A DNA stretch of 64,000 nt from Streptomyces aculeolatus (GTDB lineage Bacteria > Actinomycetota > Actinomycetes > Streptomycetales > Streptomycetaceae): NCBI RefSeq assembly GCF_020400605.1, contig NZ_JAINRD010000014.1, positions 62,001-126,000 on the forward strand, given 5' to 3'. A program made the translations under genes and the position numbers. Numbering within the stretch: position 1 is the stretch's first letter; the number at the start of each line of letters is the position of its first letter. The notes beneath the pieces were generated by a model, which was given only the letters and a program-made list of their open reading frames with translations, did no database searches and was not told the origin of the DNA. Below are positions 15,759 through 24,174 of the stretch, piece after piece.

Positions 15759-17335
15759 TCACGGTCATGGGCTGCGGCACCGGCTCGCCTCCGGCGCGGA
15801 TCGAGGACGCGGACCTGGTGGTGGGCGCGGCCCGGCACCTGGCGGAGGCGGAACTGCCGCGGCACGCGGAGTGCGTGACGCTGGGCCCGCTGGGCCCGGC
15901 ACTGGACCGGATCGCGGCGCACCTGGAGTCAACCGCACGACGCCCCGCCGCGGAGCCGGAGCCCGGGGGTGGGCCCGAGGAGCTGCGTGGAGGGCCCGGG
16001 GGCAAAGCCCCCGCTGGGAGAACCCCCCGGCGTCCGGGGCGGGTTGTCGTGTTGGCTTCCGGGGACCCCGGGTTCTTCGGGATCGTTCGGGTGCTCGCCG
16101 ACCGCTTCGGGCCCCACCGTCTCGACGTCCGGCCCGCCGCCCCCTCCCTCGCCGTCGCCTTCGCCCGTGCCGGGCTTCCCTGGGACGACGCCGCCGTCGT
16201 CAGCGCCCACGGCCGCGACCTCCGCACCGCCGTCAACGTCTGCCGCGCCCACCCCAAGACCGCCGTCCTCACCGGACCCGGCGCCGGCCCCGCCGAACTC
16301 GGCGCCGCGCTCGCCGCCGCCGGCGTGCCCCGTACCCTCGTCGTCGCCACCGCCCTCGGCTCCGCCGGCGAGCACGTCGTACGCCTCTCCCCCGCCGAAG
16401 CCGCCACCCGCCCCTGGCCCCCCGTCACGGGCACCGGCACCGGCACAGGCACCGGCGCCGTGAACGTCGTGCTCTGCCTCGACGAACGCCCCGGCCGTGC
16501 CCTCGCCCCCGCGCCGCGCACCCTCGCCGGCCCCGGCCCGTACCCGAGGACCCGTCGCCCCGGCGACGGCTGGGCGCTGCCCGAGGCGGACTTCGAGCAC
16601 CGCGCCGGCATGGTCACCAAGTACGAGGTCCGCGCCCTCGCCCTCGCCCGTCTCGCGCCCCGCCCCGGCGACCTGGTGTGGGACGTGGGCGCCGGGTCCG
16701 GGTCGGTCGCGGTGGAGTGCGCGCGGTTCGGCGCCGCCGCCGTCGCCGTGGAGCGCCGCGCCGAGGACGTCGCGCGGATCCTGGCCAACGCCGGGGCGCA
16801 CGGCGTCGACGTACAGGCGGTGCACGGGACGGCCCCCGCCGCGCTGGCCGGACTGCCCGACCCCGACGCGGTGTTCGTCGGCGGCGGGGGCGCCGACGCG
16901 GCGGAGGTCGTCGCGGCGTGCGCCCGGCGGGCGCGCCGGGCCGTGGTCGTGACGCTCGCCGCCGTCGACCGGGTGCCGGGGGTACGCGCCGCGCTCGCGG
17001 CGGCCGGGTTCGGGGTGGACGGCGTGCTGCTGCAGTCCTCCCGCCTCGCGCCGCTGCCCGGCGAGGTCACGCGACTCGCTGCGGCGAACCCGGTGTTCGT
17101 CCTGTGGGGCGTCCGTGACGCGGAGGCGGAACCGGGCGACGCGGGTACGGAGCGACAGCGGCGCACCGCGGCGGGGCATCCGCCGTCCGCGCACCGGCCG
17201 GAGGCCGAACCGCGGGGCACGGGCCCCCCGGATGCACGCCCGCGGGACAGGATCCCGCCGCCCGCCTCCCCGCGTGCGACACCCCCGCCCGCCCCCGCCG
17301 CGACCCCGCGATCCCCCTCGGAGAGGACAACGTGA
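15755..17335 (+). CDS. cobL: Precorrin-6B C5,15-methyltransferase (decarboxylating) CobL
   Basis: A 526-residue fusion of a CbiE-like TP methylase (residues 1-~235) and a CbiT-like class I methyltransferase/decarboxylase (about 280-440). It methylates C5 and C15 and decarboxylates C12. Signatures are VLASGDPGFFGI, SLAVAFARAGLPWDDA, EADFEHRAGMVTKYEVRALA and VWDVGAGSGSVAVECARFG. Around residues 65-95 there is a Gly/Pro insert carrying the palindrome GGGGGC-AAA-GCCCCC (15998-16012). A hexamer repeat codes a GTGTGTGTG stretch near residue 230. The last ~80 residues are disordered Pro/Arg sequence. The start GTG 15755 overlaps the cbiD stop. Confidence 0.94.
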   Translation: MITVMGCGTGSPPARIEDADLVVGAARHLAEAELPRHAECVTLGPLGPALDRIAAHLESTARRPAAEPEPGGGPEELRGGPGGKAPAGRTPRRPGRVVVLASGDPGFFGIVRVLADRFGPHRLDVRPAAPSLAVAFARAGLPWDDAAVVSAHGRDLRTAVNVCRAHPKTAVLTGPGAGPAELGAALAAAGVPRTLVVATALGSAGEHVVRLSPAEAATRPWPPVTGTGTGTGTGAVNVVLCLDERPGRALAPAPRTLAGPGPYPRTRRPGDGWALPEADFEHRAGMVTKYEVRALALARLAPRPGDLVWDVGAGSGSVAVECARFGAAAVAVERRAEDVARILANAGAHGVDVQAVHGTAPAALAGLPDPDAVFVGGGGADAAEVVAACARRARRAVVVTLAAVDRVPGVRAALAAAGFGVDGVLLQSSRLAPLPGEVTRLAAANPVFVLWGVRDAEAEPGDAGTERQRRTAAGHPPSAHRPEAEPRGTGPPDARPRDRIPPPASPRATPPPAPAATPRSPSERTT

Positions 17336-17360
17336 CCGCCGACCCCCGCAGGACCGCCCC

Positions 17361-19115
17361 GTGATCGGCCTCGTCGCCGCCACCGCCGCCGGCTCCGCCG
17401 CCGCGCGGCGGCTCGCCGACGCCTGGCCCGACCGGACCCGCCGCTACGACGAGGTCCCGGTCCGCGCCGCCGTGGCGCGCGCCTTCGAGGACTGCGACCA
17501 ACTCGTCTGTTTCCTCGCCACCGGCGCCACCGTCCGCCTCCTGGCGCCCCTGCTGCGCGGCAAGGCCGCCGACCCCGGCGTGGTCTGCGTCGACGAGGCG
17601 GGCCGTTTCGCCGTCGCCCTCCTCGGCGGCCACGGCGGCGGCGCCAACGACCTGGCCGCCGAGGTCGCCGAGCTGCTCGGCGACGGCTGCACACCCGTCG
17701 TGACCACCGCCACCGACGCCGTCGGCGTCCCCGGCCTCGACTCCCTCGGCTGGCCCGTGGAGGGCGCGGTGGCGGCCGTGACGCGGGCGGTGCTGGACGG
17801 CGCCCCCGTCGCGCTGCGGGCCGACGCGACGTGGCCGCTGCCCGCGCTGCCGCCGCACGTGGGGGTCCGCGGCGTGGCCGCGGACGTCCGCCTCCACGTC
17901 ACCGACCGCCGCCTGCCGCCCGCGGCCCGCGAGGCGGTGCTCCGCCCGCCGTCCCTCGTCGTCGGCGTGGGCGCCAGCCGCGGGGTCGGTGTGGAGGAGG
18001 TGCTGGGGCTCGTCTCGGACGCCCTCGACGAGGCCGGGTTGAGCCCCGGCTCCGTGGCCGCGCTCGCCACCGTCGACGCCAAGGCCGGCGAGCCGGGGCT
18101 GCTCGCCGCCGCCGAGCGCCTCGGGGTGCCGCTGCGCACCTTCCCCGCCGCCGGGCTGGCCGCCGTCGACGTACCCACGCCCTCGGCCGCGCCCCTCGCC
18201 GCCGTCGGCACGCCGAGCGTCGCGGAGGCCGCCGCGCTCACGGCGGCGGGTCCGGGCGCGGAACTCCTCGTACGGAAGCGGAAGTCGGCCCCCGCCGACC
18301 GCCCCGCCATGGCCACCTGCGCCGTCGCCCGCCGCCGCCCCCGCGGGCGGCTCGCGGTCGTCGGCCTCGGCCCCGGGGCCCGCGACCTGCTGACGCCGCG
18401 GGCCCGCACGGAGTTGCGCCGCGCGTCGGTGGTCGTCGGCCTGGACCAGTACGTCGCGCAGATCCGCGACCTGCTCCGCCCCGGCACCCGGGTCCTCGAA
18501 TCCGGCCTGGGCGCCGAGGAGGAGCGGGCCCGTACCGCCGTGGCCGAGGCCCGCGCGGGGCACGCCGTGGCGCTGGTGGGCAGCGGCGACGCCGGGGTCT
18601 ACGCGATGGCCGCCCCGGCGCTGGCGGAGGCAGGCCCGGCCGGCGGGTCCGGCGCCGGCGGCGCCGACCCGCGCGGCGCGGACATCGACGTCGTCGGCGT
18701 GCCCGGCGTGACGGCGGCGCTGGCCGCGGCGGCGCTGCTGGGCGCGCCGCTCGGGCACGACCACGTCTCCGTCAGCCTGTCCGACCTGCACACCCCGTGG
18801 GAGGTCATCGAGCGCAGGGTGCGGGCGGCGGCGGAGTCGGACCTCGTGGTCACGTTCTACAACCCGCGCAGCCGCGCCCGTACCCGGCAGCTCCCGGAGG
18901 CGCTGGCGCTGCTGGCGAAGCACCGCGGGCCGGCGACGCCGGTGGGTGTCGTACGGAGCGCGTCCCGGCCGGAGGAGCACGTGCTGCTGACGACGCTCGC
19001 GGAACTCGACCCGGAGACGGTGGACATGATGACCGTGGTGACCGTCGGCAACTCGGCGACCCGCGAGATCGCGGGCCGCATGGTGACGCCGCGCGGCTAC
19101 CGGTGGCAGACGTGA
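17361..19115 (+). CDS. cobJ: CbiG-CobJ fusion: cobalamin ring-contraction protein and precorrin-3B C17-methyltransferase
   Basis: A 584-residue fusion. Residues 1 to ~320 are CbiG-like: FLATGATVRLLAPLLRGKAADPGVV and LGGHGGGANDLAAEVA in the N-domain, then VVGVGASRGVGVEEV and ATVDAKAGEPGLLAAAERL in the C-domain. From ~329 there is a TP methylase with VVGLGPGARDLLTPRARTEL, VGSGDAGVYAMA, VPGVTAALAAAALLGAPLGH and VVTFYNPRSRARTRQL. It methylates C17 with ring contraction, while the CbiG part opens the delta-lactone in the cobalt-early pathway. It starts at GTG 17361 with AGGAC seven bases before. A ten-codon reading frame (17332-17364) bridges the gap from cobL. The stop overlaps the ferredoxin GTG. 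Confidence 0.93.
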   Translation: MIGLVAATAAGSAAARRLADAWPDRTRRYDEVPVRAAVARAFEDCDQLVCFLATGATVRLLAPLLRGKAADPGVVCVDEAGRFAVALLGGHGGGANDLAAEVAELLGDGCTPVVTTATDAVGVPGLDSLGWPVEGAVAAVTRAVLDGAPVALRADATWPLPALPPHVGVRGVAADVRLHVTDRRLPPAAREAVLRPPSLVVGVGASRGVGVEEVLGLVSDALDEAGLSPGSVAALATVDAKAGEPGLLAAAERLGVPLRTFPAAGLAAVDVPTPSAAPLAAVGTPSVAEAAALTAAGPGAELLVRKRKSAPADRPAMATCAVARRRPRGRLAVVGLGPGARDLLTPRARTELRRASVVVGLDQYVAQIRDLLRPGTRVLESGLGAEEERARTAVAEARAGHAVALVGSGDAGVYAMAAPALAEAGPAGGSGAGGADPRGADIDVVGVPGVTAALAAAALLGAPLGHDHVSVSLSDLHTPWEVIERRVRAAAESDLVVTFYNPRSRARTRQLPEALALLAKHRGPATPVGVVRSASRPEEHVLLTTLAELDPETVDMMTVVTVGNSATREIAGRMVTPRGYRWQT

Positions 19116-19375
19116 ACGCCCGTACGCGTCCGGCCGGATCCGCCGCCCCGGCCGCGGCGCCGCCGCCCCGCCCGGCCGGGCCCCCGCGGCTCTCGCTCAC
19201 CGTCAACGACCGCTGCACGGGCTGCGGCGCCTGCCTCCTCACCTGCCCCGTCCACGCCGTCCGCCCCCGCGGCGGCGCCCTGTTCGTCCGCGCCGACCTG
19301 TGCACCGGCTGTCTGGAGTGCGTGGAGGTCTGCCCGGCCGACGCCATCGACGAAGCCCCGGAGGAGAGCCCGTGA
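19112..19375 (+). CDS. 2[4Fe-4S] ferredoxin-like protein in the cobalamin operon
   Basis: An 87-residue protein. Residues 1-~30 are a Pro/Ala-rich leader without recognisable fold. The rest contains two complete CxxCxxCxxxCP motifs, CTGCGACLLTCP and CTGCLECVEVCP, each able to hold one [4Fe-4S] cluster. It overlaps the cobJ stop (GTGA), and its own stop overlaps the cobH GTG, so it is co-translated with corrin-ring enzymes. A redox role in ring contraction, precorrin reduction or cobalt reduction is an inference from position. It could also be a general ferredoxin carried in the operon. Confidence 0.88.
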   Translation: MNARTRPAGSAAPAAAPPPRPAGPPRLSLTVNDRCTGCGACLLTCPVHAVRPRGGALFVRADLCTGCLECVEVCPADAIDEAPEESP

Positions 19376-20079
19376 CGCGGACCGTCCACCCCATCGAGGA
19401 GGAGTCGTACCGCCGGCTGCGCGCCCGCGTGGACACGGCGCGGCTGCCGCCGCTGACCCGCGCGGTCGTCGAGCGCGTCATCCACTCCTCCGCCGATCCC
19501 GCCTACGCCGGCGACCTGGTGTGCGACGAGGACTCGCTGCGCGCCGCGCACGCCGCGCTGCACGCGGGCGCGCCGGTCGTCGCCGACGTCGAGATGGTCG
19601 CGGCGGGGATCACCGCCCGCACGGCGGTCTGCCGGCTGCGCGACGCGGTGGCCGCGCCGGGGCTGACGCGCTCGGCTGCGGCGGTGCGGCTGGCGTACGG
19701 GGAGGTGGGTGCCGGCGCCGTGTGGGTGGTCGGCTGCGCGCCGACGGCGCTGGAGGAGCTGCTCGCGCTGGACGCGGCGCCGGCGCTGGTGGTCGGGCTG
19801 CCGGTGGGGTTCGTGGGGGCGGTGGAGAGCAAGGCGGCGCTGCGGGCCGCGGGGCTGCCGGCGGTCAGCAACGTCTCGGAGAAGGGCGGTTCCGCGGTGG
19901 CCGCCGCCGCCCTGAACGCCCTGCTCTACGCCCCGGCGCCGGCCTCCTTTCCCGCGGGACGGACCCCCGCCGCCCCTGGCCGGAACCCGGCCCTCGGCCG
20001 CGCGGAGCACGTCCCCGCCGCCGGACAGGACCCGCCCTCCGCCGGTTCCGCCGGGCACCGGCTCAACCCCGGCCCGTAG
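19372..20079 (+). CDS. cobH: Precorrin-8X methylmutase CobH/CbiC
   Basis: A 235-residue enzyme that moves the C11 methyl group to C12, forming hydrogenobyrinic acid or cobyrinic acid. The catalytic histidine is H38 in ERVIHSSADPAYAGDL, with the supporting motifs VVADVEMVAAGIT and VVGLPVGFVGAVESKAAL. The SNVSEKGGSAVAAAALNALL segment is typical of the C-terminal half. About 35 residues of Pro/Ala/Gly tail follow, longer than usual. The start GTG 19372 overlaps the ferredoxin stop. A 64-base gap separates it from cbiX. Confidence 0.95.
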   Translation: MTRTVHPIEEESYRRLRARVDTARLPPLTRAVVERVIHSSADPAYAGDLVCDEDSLRAAHAALHAGAPVVADVEMVAAGITARTAVCRLRDAVAAPGLTRSAAAVRLAYGEVGAGAVWVVGCAPTALEELLALDAAPALVVGLPVGFVGAVESKAALRAAGLPAVSNVSEKGGSAVAAAALNALLYAPAPASFPAGRTPAAPGRNPALGRAEHVPAAGQDPPSAGSAGHRLNPGP

Positions 20080-20143
20080 TCCGCCCCTCCCAGCACCGAC
20101 CCGTCCGGCGCCGCCGGGCCCCGTACCACCGAGGAGAACGCAA

Positions 20144-21073
20144 GTGACCAAGCCCGCCCTGCTCATCGCCGGTCACGGCACCCGTGACGCCGCCGGCGCC
20201 GAGGCGTTCCGCGCGTTCGTGCGCGCGCTCGCCGACCGCAGCCCCGGGCTGCCCGTCGCCGGCGGCTTCATCGAGTTGTCGCCGCCGCCGCTGGGCGAGG
20301 CCGTCGCGGGGCTCGTGGAGCGCGGCATACGGCACTTCGCGGCCGTACCCCTCATGCTCGTCTCCGCCGGGCACGCCAAGGGCGACATCCCCGCCGCGCT
20401 GGCCCGCGAGAAGGAGCGCCACCCCGGCCTCTCGTACGCCTACGGCCGCCCTCTCGGCCCGCACCCGAAGCTGCTCTCCGTGCTGGAGCGGCGCGTCGAC
20501 GAAGCCCTGGCCGGGGACCGGGGCAGCGGGCCGGACGGCGCAGAACGGGCCCGTACCACCGTCCTCCTCGTGGGCCGCGGCTCCACCGACCCGGACGCCA
20601 ACGCCGAGGTGCACAAGGCCGCCCGGCTGCTCTGGGAGGGCCGCGGCTACGCGGGCGTGGAGACGGCGTTCGTGTCGCTCGCCGCACCCGACGTGGCCGC
20701 CGGCCTGGAGCGCTGCCGCCGGCTGGGCGCCGCACAGGTCGTCGTGCTGCCGTACTTCCTCTTCACCGGCGTGCTCCCCGAGCGCGTCGCCGACCAGGCG
20801 CGGCGGTGGGCCGCGGCCCGGCCGGAGGTCGACGTGCGCACGGCGGGCGTCATCGGCCCGGCGGCTGAGCTGGTGGAGCTGGTGACGGAGCGGTACGGCG
20901 AGGCCGTGGCCGGCGACCTGCGCATGAACTGCGACTCCTGCGTCTACCGCATCGCGCTCCCCGGCTACGAGGACAAGGTCGGCGCCCCGCAGCAGCCCCA
21001 CTTCCACCCGGACGAGGACGGTGCGGCCCACCACCACAGCCACCACCACGGCGGCCACGCGCATGCGCGCTGA
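20144..21073 (+). CDS. cbiX: CbiX-type sirohydrochlorin cobaltochelatase with His-rich tail
   Basis: A 309-residue long-form CbiX/CbiK-superfamily chelatase with two repeated halves. The first starts LLIAGHGTRDAAGAEAF and includes VPLMLVSAGHAKGDI; the second starts VLLVGRGSTDPDANAEV and includes VVVLPYFLFTGVLPERV. It inserts Co2+ (or Fe2+) into sirohydrochlorin at the start of the cobalt-early pathway. After the conserved MNCDSCVYR segment, residues 286-307 contain eleven histidines with acidic residues, a likely metal store or delivery tail. The GTG start has GAGGAG about eight bases upstream (~20130). The cobC start codon lies within the tail-coding region. Confidence 0.93.
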   Translation: MTKPALLIAGHGTRDAAGAEAFRAFVRALADRSPGLPVAGGFIELSPPPLGEAVAGLVERGIRHFAAVPLMLVSAGHAKGDIPAALAREKERHPGLSYAYGRPLGPHPKLLSVLERRVDEALAGDRGSGPDGAERARTTVLLVGRGSTDPDANAEVHKAARLLWEGRGYAGVETAFVSLAAPDVAAGLERCRRLGAAQVVVLPYFLFTGVLPERVADQARRWAAARPEVDVRTAGVIGPAAELVELVTERYGEAVAGDLRMNCDSCVYRIALPGYEDKVGAPQQPHFHPDEDGAAHHHSHHHGGHAHAR

Positions 21074-22166
21074 CCCCGCACCGCTCGCCCGGCACGACCT
21101 CCACCACCACGGCGACGCCGAACTCCGCGACGCCGGCACCGGGCTCACCGACCTCGCCGTCAACGTCCGCGCCGGCACGCCCCCCGCCTGGCTGAAGGCC
21201 CGCCTCGCCGGCTCCCTCGACGGGCTCGCCGCCTACCCCGACGGCCGCGCGGCCCGCGCCGCCGTCGCCGCGCGCCACGGGGTGCCGGCCGCCCGGGTGC
21301 TGCTGACCGCGGGGGCGGCGGAGGCGTTCGTGCTGCTGGCCCGGGCGCTGCGGCTGGCGGTGCGCCGGGCCGTGGTCGTCCACCCGCAGTTCACGGAGCC
21401 GGAGGCGGCGCTGCGGGACGCGGGGTACGCCGTGGACCGGGTGCTGCTGTGCGCGGCGGACGGCTTCCGGCTGCCGCCGCGGGCGGTGCCGCGCGACGCC
21501 GACCTCGTGGTCGTCGGCAACCCCACCAACCCGACGTCCGTCCTCCACCCCGCCGCCGGCCTCGCCGCGCTGGCCCGGCCGGGGCGGATCCTCGTCGTGG
21601 ACGAGGCGTTCATGGACGCGGTGCCGGGCGAGCGCGAGTCGCTGGCCGGGCGTACGGACGTCCCCGGCCTGGTCGTCGTGCGCAGCCTCACCAAGACCTG
21701 GGGGCTCGCGGGCCTGCGCGTCGGCTACGTCCTCGGCGACCCCGCAACCGTCGCCGCCCTGGAGCGGGCGCAGCCGCTGTGGCCGGTGTCGACCCCGGCG
21801 CTGGCGGCGGCGGAGGCGGTGTGCGCGCCGCGGGCGCTCGCGGAGGCGGCTGAGGCGGCGGCGGAGGTCGGTGCGGACCGGGCGTACCTGCTGCGCAGGC
21901 TCGGGGAGTTCGCGGAGGTCACGACCGCCGGGACGGCGGAGGCGCCGTTCGTCCTCATCCATGTGGCGGGAGACGCGGGAGGCGTGGGGGCCGCGGACGG
22001 CGGCGGCGCCGGGCTCGTCGTGCGCGAGCGGCTGCGCCGCCTCGGCTTCGCCGTGCGCCGCGGCGACACCTTCCCCGGCCTCGGCCCCGGCTGGCTGCGC
22101 CTCGCGGTACGCGACCGGCGGACGACGGACCGGTTCGCGGAGGCGCTGGCCCGGGCGCTGGGCTGA
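21063..22166 (+). CDS. cobC: PLP-dependent CobC (L-threonine-phosphate decarboxylase/aminotransferase family)
   Basis: A 367-residue fold-type I PLP protein of the histidinol-phosphate-aminotransferase-like CobC family (mycobacterial Rv2231c type). The PLP lysine is K211 in VRSLTKTWGLAGLRVGYVLG. The cofactor aspartate lies in RILVVDEAFMDAVPG, and VVGNPTNPTSVLHP is the usual NPxNPT motif. It is expected to supply the (R)-1-amino-2-propanol phosphate arm, or a related step used by CbiB. The ATG at 21063 overlaps cbiX by 11 bases; an in-frame ATG at 21021 would add 14 non-conserved residues. It is the last gene of the cluster, followed by a CCCGGG-rich run (about 22170-22195). Confidence 0.9.
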   Translation: MRADPAPLARHDLHHHGDAELRDAGTGLTDLAVNVRAGTPPAWLKARLAGSLDGLAAYPDGRAARAAVAARHGVPAARVLLTAGAAEAFVLLARALRLAVRRAVVVHPQFTEPEAALRDAGYAVDRVLLCAADGFRLPPRAVPRDADLVVVGNPTNPTSVLHPAAGLAALARPGRILVVDEAFMDAVPGERESLAGRTDVPGLVVVRSLTKTWGLAGLRVGYVLGDPATVAALERAQPLWPVSTPALAAAEAVCAPRALAEAAEAAAEVGADRAYLLRRLGEFAEVTTAGTAEAPFVLIHVAGDAGGVGAADGGGAGLVVRERLRRLGFAVRRGDTFPGLGPGWLRLAVRDRRTTDRFAEALARALG

Positions 22167-22229
22167 GCCCCGGCCCCGGGCCCGGGCCCGGGCCGTCCCG
22201 CCAGTCCCTTCCGTGCCTTCCCGTCGCGG

Positions 22230-24167
22230 TCACGGCAGCCGGAGGACGACCGCCCCGCGGACCGCGTCGGCGTGCGTCCACCCGGCGGCCCTCCCGCCGT
22301 ACGGCCGGCCCACGTCCGCGTCGCCGCGGGCGAACCGCTGCACGGCCCCGGGCGGAGCGGTGACCGGCACCTCGACGCCGGCCGGCGCCCGCACCGTCAC
22401 GGTGCCGCCGACGCGGTACGCGGTGACGTCCCCGTTCCGTACCGCCTCCGCCCACGCGGCGCGGCGCTGGAGGTCGCGGGCGATGGCGCGGGGGCGGGGG
22501 TTGTCGAGCGGGGTGGCGGGGGTGAACAGGCGGCGGTAGTCGGCCAGTACGCGGTCGAGGAGGGGGTAGGCGATCCGGTCCTCGGCGAGGTTCGACTGGT
22601 ACAGGTAGTGCGGGGTGGGGTCGGCGGCGAGGACGTGGCCGAGGGCGGTCCGGGCCGCGCGGGGGACGAGCCGCGAGCGGTAGCCGGTGCAGGGGTCGAG
22701 CCGCTGCCCGCGGCGGTGCCCGTACTCGTCGAGCTGGTCCTCCTCCCGCCCCGCCCCCGCGAACAGCCCCAGCCCGTGCCGCGGCACCGTCAGCGCCGTC
22801 CCGACCCGGCGCAGCAGCGGGTCCCGGGTGCGGTCGGCGGCCAGCCAGCGGACGCCCGTCGTCCCGAGGGCGGGCGCGAGTTCCGGGTTGTCGAGGGGCT
22901 GCTCCGGCGGGGCGGCGAGCCCGGAGTGGCCGGCGGTGACCAACTCGTCCCGGCGCACCACCAGGTTCCGCGCCTGCCCCCAGACCACGTTGTCCTCGAT
23001 CTGCCGCGCGATGCGCTGCTCCGGCGTCCAGCGCACCCCGCCCGCCGCGTCCCGCGCGCAGCGCCCCTCACCGTCGCCGCCGCCTGCGCGGAGGCAGCCG
23101 AGCCGGGCGCGGTCGTACGTGCCGTTGACCCAGCGGTACGCCTCGCGGTCGGTGATCAGCCGGTCGGCCAGCGCGTCGGTGCCGCCGTGCGCGCGGCGGT
23201 GGCGTTCCGAGCCGCCGCCGCTGTAGACGAGGTCGAGGGTGAAGTCCCGGTCGGCCGACCACTCGCGGGCGTACGCGGCGTCGCGGGCCGTCATCCGGAC
23301 CGGCCGCGGGCGGCCGCAGCCGGGGGCGCCGGAGGTGCAGTCGCCGTCGGGGTCCCAGCGGGCGTCGCGGTCGAGGACGCCGTCGACCTGGACGGCGAAC
23401 CCGTAGCGGGCGGCGCCCAGGTGGACGCCCTTCGTGGCCCAGTCGACGATGCCGCGGGCCAGCAGCCGGTACGCGATCCGGTCGCCGGGTTCGCCGAGGG
23501 TGACGAGGAGCCGGCGCCGGCCGTCGCCGGCGAGTTCGCCGACGAGCGCGCCGCGCGTGTGCGGCTTCCCGGGCACGGCGGCGTCCACGTACGGCGTGAA
23601 GTCGCCGCCCGGCCGGACGAGGTGGCCGTACGTCTCCGGCGTCCGCGGATCGAGGTCCGCGAACGGCACCGGGCCGCGCAGGTAGCCGAAGGGCCCGGCC
23701 CGCCCGGCGGGGGTGACGCGGGCGGTGCGGCCGTCGAGGCTGCCGGACCAGGCGGCCGCGCCGGGCGCGGCGTGCGGGCCGGGGGCGGCGTGGGCGTCGA
23801 CCTGGCGGATGCCGAAGCGCCGCTCGTACGCGGCGAGCGCGGCGGTCTCGGCCCGGCCCAGGGCGGTGCGGCCACCGGGTACGACCACCGCCTGGTACCG
23901 CGCCCGCGGCCGTCCGCCGCCCGCGCCGGTCAGGAACTCCTCGTCGATCCGCGGCCGGTCCCGCTCCCCCGGCCGCACCGTCGTGAACGGCGTGCCGATC
24001 GCCGCCAGATGGCCGGCGATCGCCGCGACCGGCGCACCGCCGTCGTCCACGACGAGGACGGCGAGGTCGACGCGCGGCGTGCCCGCGGTGCGGGCGTTCG
24101 GGACGGCGACGAACGACAGCGCGGCGGCGATCAGGCACGCCGCGGCCAGCCGCCTGGACCGGACCAT
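22230..24167 (-). CDS. Secreted Agd3/CE18-like polysaccharide deacetylase homologue, probably inactive
   Basis: A 645-residue protein with a Sec signal peptide (about residues 1-28, ending NARTAG) and no lipobox. The order looks like the exopolysaccharide deacetylase Agd3: an N-terminal CBM87-like region (to ~245), a deacetylase barrel, then a beta domain. The similar segments are FAVQVDGVLDRDARW (257-271), YRWVNGTYDRARLG (344-357), LVTAGHSGL (409-417), the ALGTTGVRWLAADRTRDP stretch and YLYQSNLAEDRIAYPLLDRV. In active relatives, as I remember them, the barrel carries VDD and a HTYxH metal motif; here they read VDG and GTYDR. It follows the aldehyde dehydrogenase gene on the same strand, 150 bases away. 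The family call comes from memory and needs a profile search. Confidence 0.55.
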   Translation of the reverse strand: MVRSRRLAAACLIAAALSFVAVPNARTAGTPRVDLAVLVVDDGGAPVAAIAGHLAAIGTPFTTVRPGERDRPRIDEEFLTGAGGGRPRARYQAVVVPGGRTALGRAETAALAAYERRFGIRQVDAHAAPGPHAAPGAAAWSGSLDGRTARVTPAGRAGPFGYLRGPVPFADLDPRTPETYGHLVRPGGDFTPYVDAAVPGKPHTRGALVGELAGDGRRRLLVTLGEPGDRIAYRLLARGIVDWATKGVHLGAARYGFAVQVDGVLDRDARWDPDGDCTSGAPGCGRPRPVRMTARDAAYAREWSADRDFTLDLVYSGGGSERHRRAHGGTDALADRLITDREAYRWVNGTYDRARLGCLRAGGGDGEGRCARDAAGGVRWTPEQRIARQIEDNVVWGQARNLVVRRDELVTAGHSGLAAPPEQPLDNPELAPALGTTGVRWLAADRTRDPLLRRVGTALTVPRHGLGLFAGAGREEDQLDEYGHRRGQRLDPCTGYRSRLVPRAARTALGHVLAADPTPHYLYQSNLAEDRIAYPLLDRVLADYRRLFTPATPLDNPRPRAIARDLQRRAAWAEAVRNGDVTAYRVGGTVTVRAPAGVEVPVTAPPGAVQRFARGDADVGRPYGGRAAGWTHADAVRGAVVLRLP

Positions 24168-24174
24168 GGTGCTC

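Noticed and set aside
16426..16458. Hexamer repeat encoding a Gly-Thr stretch in cobL as a regulatory site
   Set aside because: It is in frame within the linker between the two CobL domains and is explained as a flexible linker.
22167..22195. CCCGGG-rich run after cobC as a special element
   Set aside because: It can fold and may end transcription, but it is simple low-complexity GC sequence with no defined stem or conserved motif that I can support.
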